Assembly (NCBI GenBank): GCA_036320915.1
Contig: JAXBDG010000017.1
Location: 744,001-808,000 of the forward strand
Length of the DNA: 64,000 bases
DNA from: Linnemannia elongata
Lineage: Eukaryota; Mortierellomycota; Mortierellomycetes; Mortierellales; Mortierellaceae
Reading direction: 5' to 3'
Positions within the stretch are counted from its first letter, which is position 1. The number at the start of each line of letters is the position of its first letter. Below are positions 11,345 through 24,144 of this stretch, piece after piece. The position numbers and the translations under genes are program-made. A model generated the notes under the pieces. The model worked only from the letters and a program-made list of their open reading frames with translations, was not told where the DNA came from and did not search any database.

Positions 11345-14300
11345 TTAAACAGCCAGAGCGGTGGGTTCGGTCTGATCTTGCTGCTCAACAGACTGACCCA
11401 CATGCTGCTTGGCACGGCGGTTCAGAAGCGTGGCATGGTTCATATTCAGCTCAAATCCGCGGCGGCGACGGGTTGTAGACGTTGTCGAGGTTGATCCAAC
11501 CGTCGATGTCGATGTCGAGGTGCTGATGGTATGACCCGATCGCGAGGGAGCAACCTGGTTGCTGCGAACAGCGCTGTTGTTGGCACCGACAGCTCCGGCT
11601 GGCACGCTATGTTGCACGGGTACAGCCTGTCCAGCCATCTGCGTCTCCTTCAGGTACTTTTGGTGATGCTCAGCGGCAATCTCGCCTTGCGCCTTCTGGT
11701 ACTCTTGCTGCTGTTGCTGCAACAATAACCGGAGCTCCTGCGCCTTTTGAGCTTCATCCGTCTCCATCACATGTGTCTCGTCCTGGGCATGGTTGATGTC
11801 GATCTGCACATCGTTCAGGCTGCTCACAATCGCCTCGTCATCGCTTGACATTGTTCCCATGTCCTCTGAATCCTCGTCCATCTCATCCTCCTCGTTCAAC
11901 TGAGACATGAATGCCTGGCGCTGACGGGTCGAAGTATTCAAGGCATCAACGGGGTGAAGACCAGACGCCTGAGGGGTGTTGCGGCGACGAGACTCTTCCT
12001 CCATACGATGCACAGCGTTCGAGACATCAAAGACCTCCTTGAGTCCAATTCCGGGCGACAAGGGGTTTTCCGCTCTACGCTTGTAGGCTGTCTTGTTTGC
12101 GCCATACTCGGGTGTCATGGCAGCCACGTTCGACAAGACCTTGTTCTCAGGCGCAGCAGCAGGCGAATCAACAGCAATGACTGGAACAGTCTCCTCAGCA
12201 GCCTTGGCAGCAGTCTCTCCAGCCTTGATCCATGGATGAGCCAAGAACTGGTCAATAGTGTAGCGCTCGTTGGGGTTGACACACAGCAGGTGAGTAATCA
12301 AATCCTTGGCTAAAATGAAAAAGAGAAATATTCAGATGGTTAGCACCTGTGGGATAACAAATCGATTTCGGAAAGGAAAGAGCAACTGTGAGGAGTGAAG
12401 AGTAGGACATTTACCTGATGAGGAGATCTCGTCCCACCAAGGGCTAAGGAAGGAGTATTGTCCACGGGCGACCTTCTCGGTCAAGGCCTGGATGCTCTCA
12501 TCGTAGAATGGAGGGAAACCGCAGAGAAGAGTATAAAGAACGCATCCCATGGCCCACATATCGACCGACTTGGAATACCGTTCATCCTTGACAATCTCGG
12601 GAGCAGTGTATCCAACAGTTCCGCAGGGAGTCATGGTTTGCTCGTTCCAGACAACCTTCGACAGTCCAAAATCAGCAATCTTGACACGGCCAATTCCACC
12701 GCCTCCGATACCGGGCTGAAAGACTCCTTCGTCCTCCTTGTCGTCTTCATCGGGCTTGGCTCCGGGTGGCGAAGGGATAATGGGGATGGGCTCAAACAAA
12801 ATATTTTCGGGCTTGATATCGCGGTGAATAACGCCCTTTTCCTCGTGAAGATAGCGAATGGCCTGAGCAACCTGAACAATGACGTGGCGGGTGAGGTCTT
12901 CGGAAAAGTACGTCAGCTTGACAATGCGATGGAAGAGCTCTCCTCCGGGTGCTAATTCCAACACCAAGAAGTAGTGCTCGTTCGACTCTGAAAACTCGTA
13001 CAGCTCGACAATCCCCTCATGCTTGAGCTGACGCATAATCTGGACTTCCTTAAGAATGTTGGCACGCTATTGATTGAAAGTGAAAACAGAGGGAATCGCT
13101 GTCAACATTTACCGCTTCTCCTTCAAAGAAAGAAATATAGATAATGTGGAAAACCAGGGAAGGGAAGGATACAAAAAAGCAAAACTGTGTGAAGAGGGTA
13201 GTAGATTGATGCTGACCTCAGTGACGCGAGGCTTCTTTTTCATGTCGCGATGGAGATGCTTATTCTGGAGACGCAAGTGGATTAGGTGAAGCGAGACAGC
13301 GGAAAACCAGGCATCGATAGTAGAATGTGAGTATGAATGGTTCATTCGATTTTTTTTCCTTCATTCCTTCATTCCTTCATTGATTTCCATTCACGCCTTT
13401 CCCGTATTCTGATGGTCTTTTCACAAGTACGCATCCTGCTCCTGATACTGCTCACCAATCCTGAATGTCCTTGATGTCTGCAGGCGAATCAAGCGATGAC
13501 ATGCTTTCTCGTTTCCATGTGCTATCACACGTCGCTCTTCTCCACAGCGTCCAATCGGGTCTACTTTTGAGGGGGAAACACACCCCTCTTTTCTTCTCCA
13601 TTGTCATTGTTGTGCTGTGCTCTTTTCCAGTGGCCCCAAACTGGCAACAAGGTGCAGTTGGGATAAAGGTAGGAAAATAGAAATGCAAGGAAGGAAGCAA
13701 GAGGCTGCAGGAGTGGTAGAGATGATAAGCGCGATGAGAGGTAAAGGCTAGTTACCTGGTGGGCGTTGAGCTCAAACTTGCGCACAACCTTGACGGCAAC
13801 GAGGCGATCCATCTTTGTGTCGTATGCCTTGTAAACGTTGCTGAATGCACCACTAGAGAAGAGTAAAGGTCAAGATAGATGATCGATTCGTCAGTCAACC
13901 GAGCTTGGCTGTTTCAGATGTGGGCAGAGTGTATTTTCTCAATCCTCTGGAATTATTCGCTTAATACACAAGCGGGACCAGGAAGAAAAAAAGAGGACAA
14001 TATAAAAAGAGAACAAGAAAAACTCTCTTCAGATCAAGCATTGATAGCTATCAACTCGTCTCCCTTGTTGTCTTGGACACAAAACCCCATTCAAAAGATA
14101 CACGCTTCGTCTCCAAGTGGGTGAGAAAAGAAGACGGTGAATAGTTGCTATCTTCACTCCTCCTCATTTCAACCTCCCAACAGTTATCTTGAGAGGAGCA
14201 TGATTAATCACATATCACAAATCCTATTTTTTGTTGTTGCTGATTTGGTACATATAAAACCCCAACTTGTCCTTTTTTCTCTTCTCTCGCTCTGTGTGAG

Positions 14301-14647
14301 CAAGAACGTGCGGGAAGAGGGGGGAAAAGGAGAAGGAAGGAAGGGAAAGGGGTATACTTGTCAATTGGTTCCCAAGGCTCAGTCCAGAGAAGATGACAGC
14401 GATGATGCTGTTTGAAAAGAGAGAGAGCAAGGGGAACCTTGTTGCCCTCTCGGGCGTAGTTTCTTCCTTCCTCTTTCTTCTTCTTCCTCTACCCTTTCCT
14501 CTGACTGACGTGGAATAGTAAAACTCTTTCTTGAACTGTTGGCTGTTTGAAGAAAACAATATTAATGCCGATGATATCATCTCGTCATCGGCTTTAGAAA
14601 CAAACAGTCAGACAAAACGAAAACCAATTCCGCCTTGCCCTTCCCTT

Positions 14648-14687
<40 letters not shown>

Positions 14688-15445
14688 AGAGCCATGTCCG
14701 CATCCTCCGCTGACCTGCAAAAGCACCAACAAGACAGCCTTGGAACCGCCTGGGAGGAGGGTGAACATCCCGCTCAATTCTTCCATGCTCAGAAAAAAAA
14801 AGGAAAAAAAAAGGAAAAAAAAAGAAAACAAAGGGGAGAAGGGATCTAGGAGCGTGAGTTTACAACCCAAACCCCCTCTTACTGCGTCCAGCGAAGGTCC
14901 AGACACTTCTCCGAGTCCCCTCTGCGTCCGTTTTGAACCCATCCTCCCTGTCTCCTCCTGTCACTCTCCTGTCACCCTCTCCCCCTCCGAACCCACGATC
15001 CTGTAACCGGTTGTGCTGAGGAAGCGAATACAAAATAAACAAAGGGTGACACTTACTCGCCCATTTTCTCCACGAGTCGGTAACGCTCCAGTCCAGGGTA
15101 AACAGGCATCTTGCTCTTTTGTTGTTTCTCCTCGGCGACGATCCTTGAGGCCGCCTCGGTGTTGTTGTTGTTAAAGTTGGTCGCATTGACTGCGGCGGCT
15201 GTGGCTGCTCCAGTGTCTTGAATATCGACCGGTGTGGCCGCTGAAGTGATGCCTCCTGTTGCTGTGGATCCCACTGATGCGGCTGTATTCCTTGAAGGTG
15301 AATTGTTTCTGGAGGCGTTTCTGGATTTAGAGGATCGTGAGGAAGAAGTAGGTCCTGCAGAGGAGGAGGACTCCCTTGGCTTCATGTCCTTGCCGCTCTT
15401 GCCGTGGCGGATAAAGTTCTTGAGTTGTTCGAGTAGAGGAGCCAT
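11345..15445 (-). CDS. Stress-activated Ser/Thr protein kinase, Rck2/Srk1 (CaMK-like, MAPKAP) type
   Basis: Exons 15445-15057, 13852-13756, 13264-13217, 13066-12415 and 12309-11345, all in phase, give about 716 residues. The Ser/Asn-rich N-terminus leads to YPGLERYRLVEKMG and the glycine loop DGAFSNVYKAY. VAVKVVRKF holds the ATP-binding lysine. HRDIKPENI is the catalytic loop and DFGLSKVVW the Mg-binding segment. The activation segment is TPCGTVGYTAPEIVKDE. An insertion (about 35 residues, acidic, then Gly-rich) between HRDIKPENI and DFGLS, and the C-terminal RRRRGFELNMNHATLLNRR, match Rck2/Srk1 kinases. Those kinases act downstream of Hog1/Sty1 MAP kinase in osmotic and oxidative stress, restraining translation and mitotic entry; that role is inferred here. 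A Gln-rich segment lies in the tail. The 16-residue exon at 13264-13217 is unusually short. Confidence 0.9.
14652..14686 (+). repeat. Poly(T) tract in kinase intron 1
   Basis: A run of about 35 T lies in the first intron of the Rck2/Srk1-type kinase gene. On the gene's own (minus) strand it is poly(A), so it is not a polypyrimidine tract for that intron. Confidence 0.9.
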
Positions 15446-16235
15446 CTTGTATTTATATGTGCTTTTGTTGTTTGCTGTGGGAATGAGGAAGAACGAAGAA
15501 AGAAGGAGTGTGCGCCGCCTACTTTTTTTTGTTCGGATAAAGAAGAAAGCGCGACGGAGAGAGAGATAGAGAGAGTTATAAGGAGCGGGGAGAGACGGGC
15601 CGCTAGAATAGATTGAAAGACAAACGACGAAGACAACGTTAGCGAACAGTATCGTTTGAAGGGTGACAAAGAGGCAAAAAGAAATGAAAAAGAAAAAGGC
15701 GAAGATACGTTGAGGGGAGAGAGAGCAAGCAGCGTGTAAACTGGCGTGAGTGAAGGGCAGGGGTTTGTTTACCTTTTGTGGGAAGGGGAGAGAGTATGTT
15801 GGTGTGTCAGTAATGAACAAGCTATTTTTTGTTGTTGTTGTTGTTGTTGTGGGCGACAAGAGTGTTGTAGAGTGTGGGTGAGGATGATTAGTTTTCGGAA
15901 AAGGTGGTGGCGGAACAAGAGTAAGAGTGGGCGAGAGTGAGGAGTTGATGGGGAAAAGAGAAGGAAGAAACAAGAGAGTGAAAACGGGAAAAAAAGAACA
16001 GGAAAAAAGAAAAAAAAAAAGAAAAAAAAGAGACTGTCTGTCTCTCTCTCAACGTCTGTAATGTGTGCTCAGTGGCAAAATGAATGCAAGTCGAAGAAGG
16101 AAAAAAACTTTACTTGGTGCAGGATACTGCGCATCCTCGCAGTCATCGTGCTGCGATGATGACGGCTGTTGTTCTTGTTGTCCGACGACAATCAACGTCT
16201 TCCTCTTTTCCACCTTTTCAATTTGCGCTATGGTC

Positions 16236-16285
16236 AACATCATCATCATCATCATCATCATCATCATAATAATCATCATCATCAT
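16236..16285 (+). repeat. CAT/ATC trinucleotide microsatellite
   Basis: Nearly perfect CAT repeats with two AAT interruptions. Confidence 0.9.
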
Positions 16286-16726
16286 ATGTTGTTTATTATC
16301 CTGACACATAACCGCATCGACCCGCTGCAATTGAACCATGTCATCAATGCGACACACATATCATACTTAAGAGGGGTTGATTGCCAAGGGTGCCAAGACT
16401 GTAGGGCAACACACAAAAAAGTTTATTTGCACCTGCACATCCACTCTTCTCTCTCAAAAATCACTGCCTTTTCTCTTGGGGTTAATGCTTACACTCATTC
16501 TTATTGTATCGCCCTCACACACATGGGTCAATGCGAACCAAATGGAGGTACCAACAAACTCGCATCCAGTTACCAGGTCTCCTTATGCAGGTAAAAAGGT
16601 AAAAAAAGAAAGAAACAGTCAGATACCAATTGGCATCAAACACACATCACTACAGCAATGCCTCCCACCTTGTCTGTCCAATCAAATTTCCCAATCGTGA
16701 ACATGGTAGGCAAGCATGCATTCACT

Positions 16727-16728
<2 letters not shown>

Positions 16729-16759
<31 letters not shown>
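16729..16759 (+). repeat. TC dinucleotide microsatellite
   Basis: About 15 TC units in intergenic DNA. Confidence 0.9.
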
Positions 16760-16761
<2 letters not shown>

Positions 16762-17349
16762 ATGCCCTGTGCGTATAGAAAAAAATCAGGTTGATGCTGT
16801 GCCCAAAATACCCAACACCAATCGATCAATTGAAGGACATAAACTGCTTCTTTGTAGTTGCTGTTCGTTCGCTTTGATTCTCCGCATGAACAAAGGTGCC
16901 CTTTTTTTTTCTTTTTCTTTTTTTTTTCCCCGGGGCAATCATCATCCGCGGATGAATAATGTCTAGAAACAGGTCAAGTGACGATGATGATGCCTGCAGG
17001 ATACGGTGCGACAAAGGCTTGCCCACAAGAATGAGAGCGCAAGAAAGATGTTTTGGAGCGCAGCACACTCACCCTATCCAACTTCCGAAACGTGATTTAT
17101 TTTAGAAATGATGCTCGCACTCTGCACCACAACTACCATGTCGTCACTTCTAAGGGCCAAAAGGGCCTTGTCCTAGTTTTAGGACGAACTAGGCCTACGC
17201 CCTATCCTTTGTACGATCGACGGGAAGACGATCCTCAGACCCCGACCTCAAACAACGCTGCAACACCAACCCTACCTGTCTCTGCCTCGCGCCCTTGTCA
17301 GCCTTCACTCCATAATTTATCATGATCGCGATCACCACGATCAAGGATT

Positions 17350-17374
17350 ACCGCCGTAGTCAACGTACGGCGGT
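17350..17374. repeat. Perfect 9-bp inverted repeat (hairpin)
   Basis: ACCGCCGTA and its complement TACGGCGGT are separated by 7 nt. A smaller GTCCTA/TAGGAC hairpin lies at 17170-17185, and GATCGCGATC, a 10-bp palindrome, lies near 17325. No gene surrounds them. Confidence 0.6.
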
Positions 17375-19778
17375 GACAGACCGACACGGATGCCTCGAAA
17401 AGGGGTTTGCCGTCTAAACACGATGGTGCCCCTCCTTGCAGGTGAAACATTTTCCAAAATGGCGGGTACAGTACTTTTTTTTTTTTGATGTTTGTGTATG
17501 AGGAGGTGTGAACATGAAAGAAAAAAAGGAGGGAAAAAAAGCAAAGAGGAGGCGGTACTGTTGCACATGCTCAATAGTGGTTAAAGGTAAAAGATATTCA
17601 GCCGTTAGAAATGAGAAAAGAGAGTAAGAGAGAGTATGTATGTGTGTGTGTGTGAGAGAGAGAGAGCAAACACAATGTCTCAGAAGCAATTGAGAACGTG
17701 TCGGTCGATCTGGCTGTTGGACGGGACCACCATCATCCCACTTGGTCGACCTGAGCGCCTCGTTTTTATACTCAAAGTGACAAAAGGGCAGGATCGGAGG
17801 GTGAAGAATAAAGAGAAAGAAGGGTCCGGGGTAAGAGAGAGATGAATGTATGTGGCTTTTGATCGGACATAACGCTTAGGTCGGAAATATTGAAGGATGC
17901 TCCGTGGAATTGTGAGTGTGGGAGTGGAGGTGGAAGAAGTATTGAATCAAAGGATTGATCCGACCTGGGATCCAGGAACAGACAGCAAAGTTGATTTCTC
18001 GTCTCGTATGGCAGAGAGGTGGAAGGGCAGATCAAAAAAAGAGGGTGTAAGAGAGAGGGAGATGAGCGCTTGCACGTGGTGATGACGGACGGTTCCCTTT
18101 ACTTCTAGCAAGAAGAGCCGAGTGGGCATGGTTTGACAAAGGGACAAGGACATGATTGAAAGTAGCAAAGTAGCCAATGGAATCGATGAAGAAAAAGATG
18201 AACAGGCGAGAGCACAAGACAGATGTGCTGTAAGAGTGCCTGTGTGTGTGTGGGATGCGGGGATGCGGGGAGGAGAGTTCCTTTGAACTGTGTGTGTGTG
18301 AGTGAGAGTGTGGGTGCTGTGGGTTCATTGTCCACGGATGAAAAGGACAACGAACGAATGAAACGAACGAATCGAAAATCTTCTTTTTTATTTGTGCAGT
18401 GTGATCAATGACTGAATGACTGACTGGGAATAGAACAAAAGGCAACCGGATTTTCACGTGCAAGGAGGTTCATATGTATACGAACTATGTGAAAAAAAGA
18501 AGGTTGAATTCTCGCCTTGCAACTGTTGCTGTCAATTACAAAGGGGATTACTTACTCCCTTCGACAAAACAACCAGCAATGGGATCCTTCACTTCTCCTT
18601 CTCTCTTGGCGTGTGATGGTGATACTGGTAATACCCTGTAGCCACCCAAGTGGGAGAAGGTAGACGTTGACCAGTTCTGTGTGCAAATTGTTTGTTTACC
18701 TACAGGGACAAATCGCAGCGCAATTCATTCTTCCTAGCACACAGACAGCAAAAAAAAAAAAAAAAAAAAATGTCGATGTTGTTCTTAGTGTGCATAGCAG
18801 ACAATAGGGGAATACGATCTGCTGTCCGTGAGTCCACGCCCACATCTAGGCATGGGCATTTTGATGTCGTCGTACATCTCTCCTTTTTGTTGTTTTATGT
18901 ATGACACATTTCTCATACCCTTGCTGCTTTGTTGTCTGTCCATCGAAGCATCTCTCGTTTTGAAAGTGGTGCCACGAGTAAACAACAACATCATCGTCAA
19001 CAACAACAGCAACAAGCAACAAGTGACACTATTGTACAGCACAAAGCGACAAAAAAGAGACATCTCGATCAGCCTAAAAGTAGTGAGCAATCGAGTAACA
19101 AGTCGGCTTTGTCATGTTGCATTTTTCTTTTCTTCTCTTGTTTCCAGTGTTCAGTATTCTACGGCCTAGCCGAAAACTTCATATGCAAATGCAACCTTCT
19201 TACTTTTTTTTTACTTTCCCCTCACCTCACGCCCTAAAACCCTGTTTTGTTTGTTTGTTTCCATGGACACCTTGAGAGGAGGTACAGAGACAAGTACAGA
19301 TGTCATTGATCCTAATTCAAATCTGATCCAATTGGACCGAGGCAAGGGCACAAGGAGACATGGAGCCCTTTTGTTTCTTGCTCCATCCAGTTCAGCTGCT
19401 GGTCCCTGATCTGTTTTTCTCTTCTTGTGTGTATGTGTGCAGTGTGCAGTGTGTGTGTGGATGCAAGCCAGCAGTCATCATTTCCCGTTCCCCCTCCTCC
19501 ATCCTATAAATGCGGGGCTATTTTCTCTCCTGATCACATTTTTCTCCTCTTCTTTTTTCCTTCTTCTCTTCTTCTCTTGTTTCTCCACCAGTCAAAAGTC
19601 ACTCTTCTCGCAAACTCCCTTTCTCACTCATTCGCTTCTTCCTCATTCCCTTTCCCTTTCTCATTCTCATCCATTCCCTTCCCTTGCCTCCTTCCTTAAC
19701 CACTTTCATATAACAAAGACGCTTTGTTCATAACAGTCCTCAATTGCCCTTTTACGTTATCCACATAATTATATAACA

Positions 19779-22306
19779 ATGTCGTCCGACGCCGCTCAAC
19801 GCCTGGCCTTTGTCCAGTCCCACTTGCAGGTCGCTGCCTGTGCCAACAAGGAGGAGCCCAAGAAGAAGACGTAAATACTCATTTTGCTGTTCTCTTTCTT
19901 TATCATTGCATTGTTCCTGTTAACGAATATTTCCCTTGTTGAACATTTGCACATCGATCGATCGGCATCATTTGTCGTCCCCTTCTTCTTACCTTTCTTT
20001 TCTTTTCTTTTCTTTCGTAAAATATTTCAACACAAATAACTAACACCCTCCTTCTCACAACAATGAACATGATAAAAAATAGCCCTCAGGAGTCAATGTC
20101 AGAGGAGAGAGAAAAGGCGACGTTCGATGTCAGAGAGTTGACCTACTTCCTCGACGGTGGTGAAAAGTTCACCAAGATCAGAGAAAAGTTCATGATGGAG
20201 CTCGAGCGTGATCCTACCTTCCGCATGTACGACATGTACGATGTCACCAAGGATCAGATCCGTGAGCGCACCATGGAGAAGGTACGTTTTCCATGCCTTT
20301 ACTTCTTTTTTTTTTTTCAATTGCTTCTCGAACAAAGGAAGAAAAAGAGTGCAAAGGAAGAGAAAGAGACGATTGCGACTAATGATCATGTGCTGACATC
20401 TAACGACTCTTCTCTCCCGATACTTCGCATCAAATACATCCAATGATCCAATTAGTTCCGCACAATCGTCCACTACGTCTCTGCAGAGCCCGTCCCAATC
20501 TTCACCATGCGCATGCAGACCATTTCCCTCATCGACCCCGGCTTCTGGACCCGCTTCGGTGTCCACTACGGTCTCTTCTTTGGCGCCCTCCGCGGTTCTG
20601 CCACCTCGGCCCAGTTCTCTCACTGGGTTTCCAAGGGTGCCCTTGCCCTCAACGGCATGGTCGGATGCTTCGCCATGACCGAGTTGGGTCACGGTTCCAA
20701 CGTCGCCGGACTCGAGACCACCGCCACCTTTGACGAGGCCTCCGATCAGTTCATCATCCACACCCCCACCATCACCGCCACCAAGTGGTGGATCGGAGGT
20801 GCCGCCCACACCGCCACCCACACCGTCGTCTTTGCCCAGCTCATCGTCCGTGGCAAGCGTTACGGAACAAAGTCCTTCGTCGTCCAGCTCCGTGACACCC
20901 GCACCTACACCCTCATGCCCGGTATCAACATTGGAGACATTGGAAAGAAGATGGGTCGTGACGGTATCGATAACGGCTGGATCCAGTTCACCAACGTCCG
21001 CATCCCCCGTACCAACATGCTTATGAAGCACACCAAGGTCTCCCGTGCTGGTGAGGTCAAGGAGCCCCCCATGGCCCAGTTGACCTACGGTGCTTTGATC
21101 CAGGGTCGTGTTGCCATGGTTGTTGACTCGGGTAACATTGCCAAGAAGGCTGTCACCATTGCTGGTCGTTACGCTGCCGTTCGTCGTCAGTTCCAGTCCA
21201 GCCCCCACGATGTTCAGGAGACTAAGCTGATCGATTATGCCATTCACCAGTACCGCCTCATGCCCCTCTTGGCCCAGGCCTACGCTTTCCACTTCACTGG
21301 AGTCGAGACCCAGAAGCTCTACGACAACCTCATGGACAAGCTCGAGTCAACCCAGCCCGGCGATGCTTCGATGCAGGACACCCTCGATACCCTCAAGGAG
21401 ACCCACGCGACTTCGGCCGGTTTGAAGGCCTTCTGCACCTGGTCGACCTTGAACGCCATCGAGGCCTGTCGCCAGACCTTGGGTGGCCACGGTTACTCTG
21501 CTTACACTGGCCTCGCCACCACCTACAACGATTTCGCCGTCCACTGCACCTGGGAGGGAGACAACACCATCTTGACCCTCCAGTCGGGCCGTTACCTCGT
21601 CTCCTGCTACCGTGAGGCCCTTGCTGGCAAGGCTCAGCCCGAGGGAGTCTCGTACCTTAACCACCTCGACACCCTCCTTAACCTCGGCTGCGGTGCCAAG
21701 ACCAACGAGGACATCCTCAACTTTGACATCATCCAGGAGGCCTGGGGAGTCGTTACTGCCAACGTTGTCAAGAAGGCTGGTGACGACTTTGAGGTCTCGC
21801 TCAAGGCCGGCATGAGCCCTGAGGCCGCCTACGAGGAGTGCTCTCAGGCTCGTCTTGCTGCCGCCAAGATCCACTCATTCGGCTACATCTTCCGTCGTTT
21901 CGCCCAGGCTGTCAAGTCTGCCCCTGAGGGACTTCGCCCCATCTTGACCAAGGTCTGCTTCTTGTACGGTTTGTACTCGATCGAGCAGAACGCTGGATTC
22001 TTCCTCCAGTACCGTTACTTCACCCCCTCGCAGATGGACTTTGTTCGTGCTCAGGTCAACGTCTTCTGCCGTGAGGTCCGTCAGGAGTACATTCCTTTGA
22101 TCGATGCCTTCAACTACTCGGATTACATGATCAACTCGCCCCTCGGTGTCTATGACGGAAACGTCTATGAGAAGTACTTTGACCAGGTCAAGAGACAGAA
22201 CCCCGTCGGTGGTGAGCACCCTTACCTCCCCTTGATCCAGTCTCTCCTTCGTCGTGATATCGAGGATGACGAGCCCCTCGAGGACGATGAGGAGGATGAG
22301 GAGTAA
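19779..22306 (+). CDS. Acyl-CoA oxidase
   Basis: Catalyses the first, FAD-dependent, H2O2-producing step of peroxisomal beta-oxidation (acyl-CoA to trans-2-enoyl-CoA). Exons 19779-19870, 20083-20281 and 20456-22306 are in phase and give 713 residues, normal for the family. The N-terminal helical domain includes REKFMMELERDPTF. The central region has NGMVGCFAMTELGHGSNVAG and the FAD/substrate segment ATKWWIGGAAHTATH. GYSAYTGLATTYNDFAVHCT with WEGDNTILTLQSGRYLV is typical of the C-terminal oxidase domain. The C-terminus is very acidic and ends in DDEEDEE, with no SKL-type PTS1. Import would need another signal or a partner, as is known for yeast Pox1. Heavy use of C-ending codons suggests high expression. 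Confidence 0.95.
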
Positions 22307-22513
22307 ACTACTCTGCAAAGACACTTTAACAACATACACACACAAAAAAACATAACATAGAACTAGAGCGACGACGATACTTGTCCATAGTCCATTCTTC
22401 GTCAATAACCCTTGTAAAATAGTCCCAAGAAATACATACATTTACTTCAAAAAACGTCTCTGCTGGTTTGTGATTTAACTCCTTGTCACATTTCTCATTC
22501 TCTCCTGCTAACT

Positions 22514-22535
22514 CCCCCCCCCCCCCCCCCCCCCC
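22514..22535 (+). repeat. Poly(C) tract of 22
   Basis: A homopolymer in the 252-bp gap between the convergent acyl-CoA oxidase and small membrane-protein genes. Confidence 0.9.
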
Positions 22536-22558
22536 ACAAGTCAACGCCGCCTTACCCA

Positions 22559-23290
22559 CTACTCCATAACAACCTTCTCCTTCGCACCACCACCAGCAAC
22601 AACAGGTTCATAATCCTTCTCCGCACTCTCCGGATGCTCCTGCTCCCACTTGGCATCCCCTTGCTTGAACGCCTCAAAGATCTGTGCCTTCAATTCCTTC
22701 CTCGTCGCCTCCTCAGAGCCTTTCATCCCATTCTCGAAATTCTTTCTAGCTTGTTCAAAGAGTCGGTCAGAGGCAGAGCGGCCACGGGTGACCATGCTGT
22801 CCATTTTTGTGCCCTTGAAACCGTACATGGAGACGAAGAGGAAGAAGAGCGAGGCGATGATTACGATTATCCCGGGGATCACGAACTATGGTTGGATGAG
22901 GATGGATCGAGAGGGTGAGTAGAGGGGGGGGGTAGAGAGAGAAGCTGAAGTTAGTGGGTGGTTACGGTGGAAGGAGGGGAGGGGTGGAAGAAGTCCTTAT
23001 AACAGGGTATAAAACACCGCGTTTCTCTCGTTCTCTCCTTCTCGTTTCAAGGAAAAAAAAGGCGAGTTTGTTTTTACCTTCTTGGCTTGCGCTTTGGCGA
23101 CGCGGTAGTTCTCCAGTCTCTTTGCCCTCTCCGCCTACAAAAAGATCACATACACATACACACGAGCGTTTGTTAGTCGTGGAGCTGTGAAAGTTATGAT
23201 GGAAAGAAATATGCAAGCGAGACAATAGCCATGCCGGAAAATGCTGAGACGTGCAGGCAACAGACTGGTCGGCGATTTCTTTGAGCTAGA

Positions 23291-23338
<48 letters not shown>

Positions 23339-23400
23339 ACCTTGGTCTCCCTGGGCTCCTTGGAAGCTGTGGAGCGATAGGACTTTGAAGCGCGGGTCAT
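22559..23400 (-). CDS. Small single-pass membrane protein, unknown function
   Basis: Three exons, 23400-23341, 23134-23078 and 22885-22559, all joined at phase 0, encode 147 residues. The N-terminus is basic and serine-rich (MTRASKSYRSTASKEPRETK). A short charged helix follows (AERAKRLENYRVAKAQAKK). One membrane segment follows (FVIPGIIVIIASLFFLFVSM). The soluble tail is charged (FEQARKNFENGMKGSEEATR) and ends in KEKVVME. The positive flank before the membrane segment suggests the N-terminus is cytoplasmic. I do not recognise the family; the layout is like small ER membrane proteins. Intron 1 contains a long GT repeat. Confidence 0.75.
23293..23334 (+). repeat. GT dinucleotide microsatellite in intron
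   Basis: About 21 GT units lie just inside intron 1 of the small membrane-protein gene, starting a few bases from its splice donor. Confidence 0.9.
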
Positions 23401-24144
23401 TGTTGTTATTGTTGTTGTTTATATCCTTGATGCTTGATGGTTCAAGTTGAGGTGTCGGAGAGGTTGTCTCTTGAGTATTCCTGAGAGTCGGAGGTGTCGA
23501 AGTGTCGGCTTGGAGGTTTGCTCGTCTGACGGGTGGGAGTTAGGGTTGGTGCGGATGGTGAATTGAAAGGAAAAGAGGGAGAAAGGAACAAATAAAGGAG
23601 TGTGGTGAAATATCCAAAATGCTTTGGGCCTTTGCTAGTTCTTCTCAGGGATGATGAAGGAGTGAGAAAAAAAAAAGTAGCAGAAGAAAAAAAAAAGGGA
23701 TAGGTTTGCCTTTTTATCCTCACCCCTTCTTGTCCACCCTTTTCCGGGGCCAATGCTTCATCAATCCTCCCTACAACCACTCCCTTTTCTCGTTCGTCCA
23801 ATGACAACAAAGAGAGTATGTAGGTGTCACTTGAAAGAGAGTGGTAGATGAGGGAGACAGTTGATACGTGGCAACCCAGCCAAATGGGGGCCCGTGAATG
23901 TGCTAGAGAGTTCCAAGGAAGAGTGACAATGACCCTCGCTGTAGGTTTGACGTGGAACGCCCCATGCAGGGGGTGTGAAAGAAAGGTTCTCAAATGAATC
24001 AGCATGAATCGCTTTCGTTCGATTTCCTTCACTAGTTTTCTGTAAACAAGACAGAACGTCAAAGAACAATGGGGAACGCTGTTTTTGTTGTTGTATTATG
24101 TATTTGTTGTTTCCGGTTATTATTGTTGTGATGTGGTATATGAT

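Larger units (their letters stand above)
15446..19778. other. 4.3-kb gene-poor divergent promoter region between kinase and acyl-CoA oxidase
   Basis: The kinase (-) and acyl-CoA oxidase (+) genes diverge from this block. ORFs here are low-complexity and show no conserved motif or phase-matched splicing. It contains a GTT repeat (about 15828-15851), a CAT repeat, a TC repeat and small hairpins near 17.15-17.37 kb. A 49-codon ORF starting at 19262 just upstream of the oxidase has no recognisable features. The last 400 bases before 19779 are C/T-rich, as expected for a promoter and 5' UTR. Confidence 0.55.

Noticed and set aside
13450..13500. Possible extra kinase exon (ADIKDIQDW)
   Set aside because: Its flanking splice sites do not keep phase with the exons on either side, whereas direct joining NAHQ|NKHLHRD does.
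19262..19411. 49-codon ORF just upstream of acyl-CoA oxidase
   Set aside because: Too short and featureless; it may be an upstream ORF only if the 5' UTR extends that far, which the sequence does not show.
20099..21292. 397-codon minus-strand ORF
   Set aside because: It is antisense to the acyl-CoA oxidase coding exons; the strong codon bias of the real gene leaves the opposite strand open.
23442..24062. 206-codon minus-strand ORF between the small membrane-protein gene and ERH
   Set aside because: Composition is that of translated intergenic DNA, with no domain, no conserved motif and no splice-consistent neighbours.
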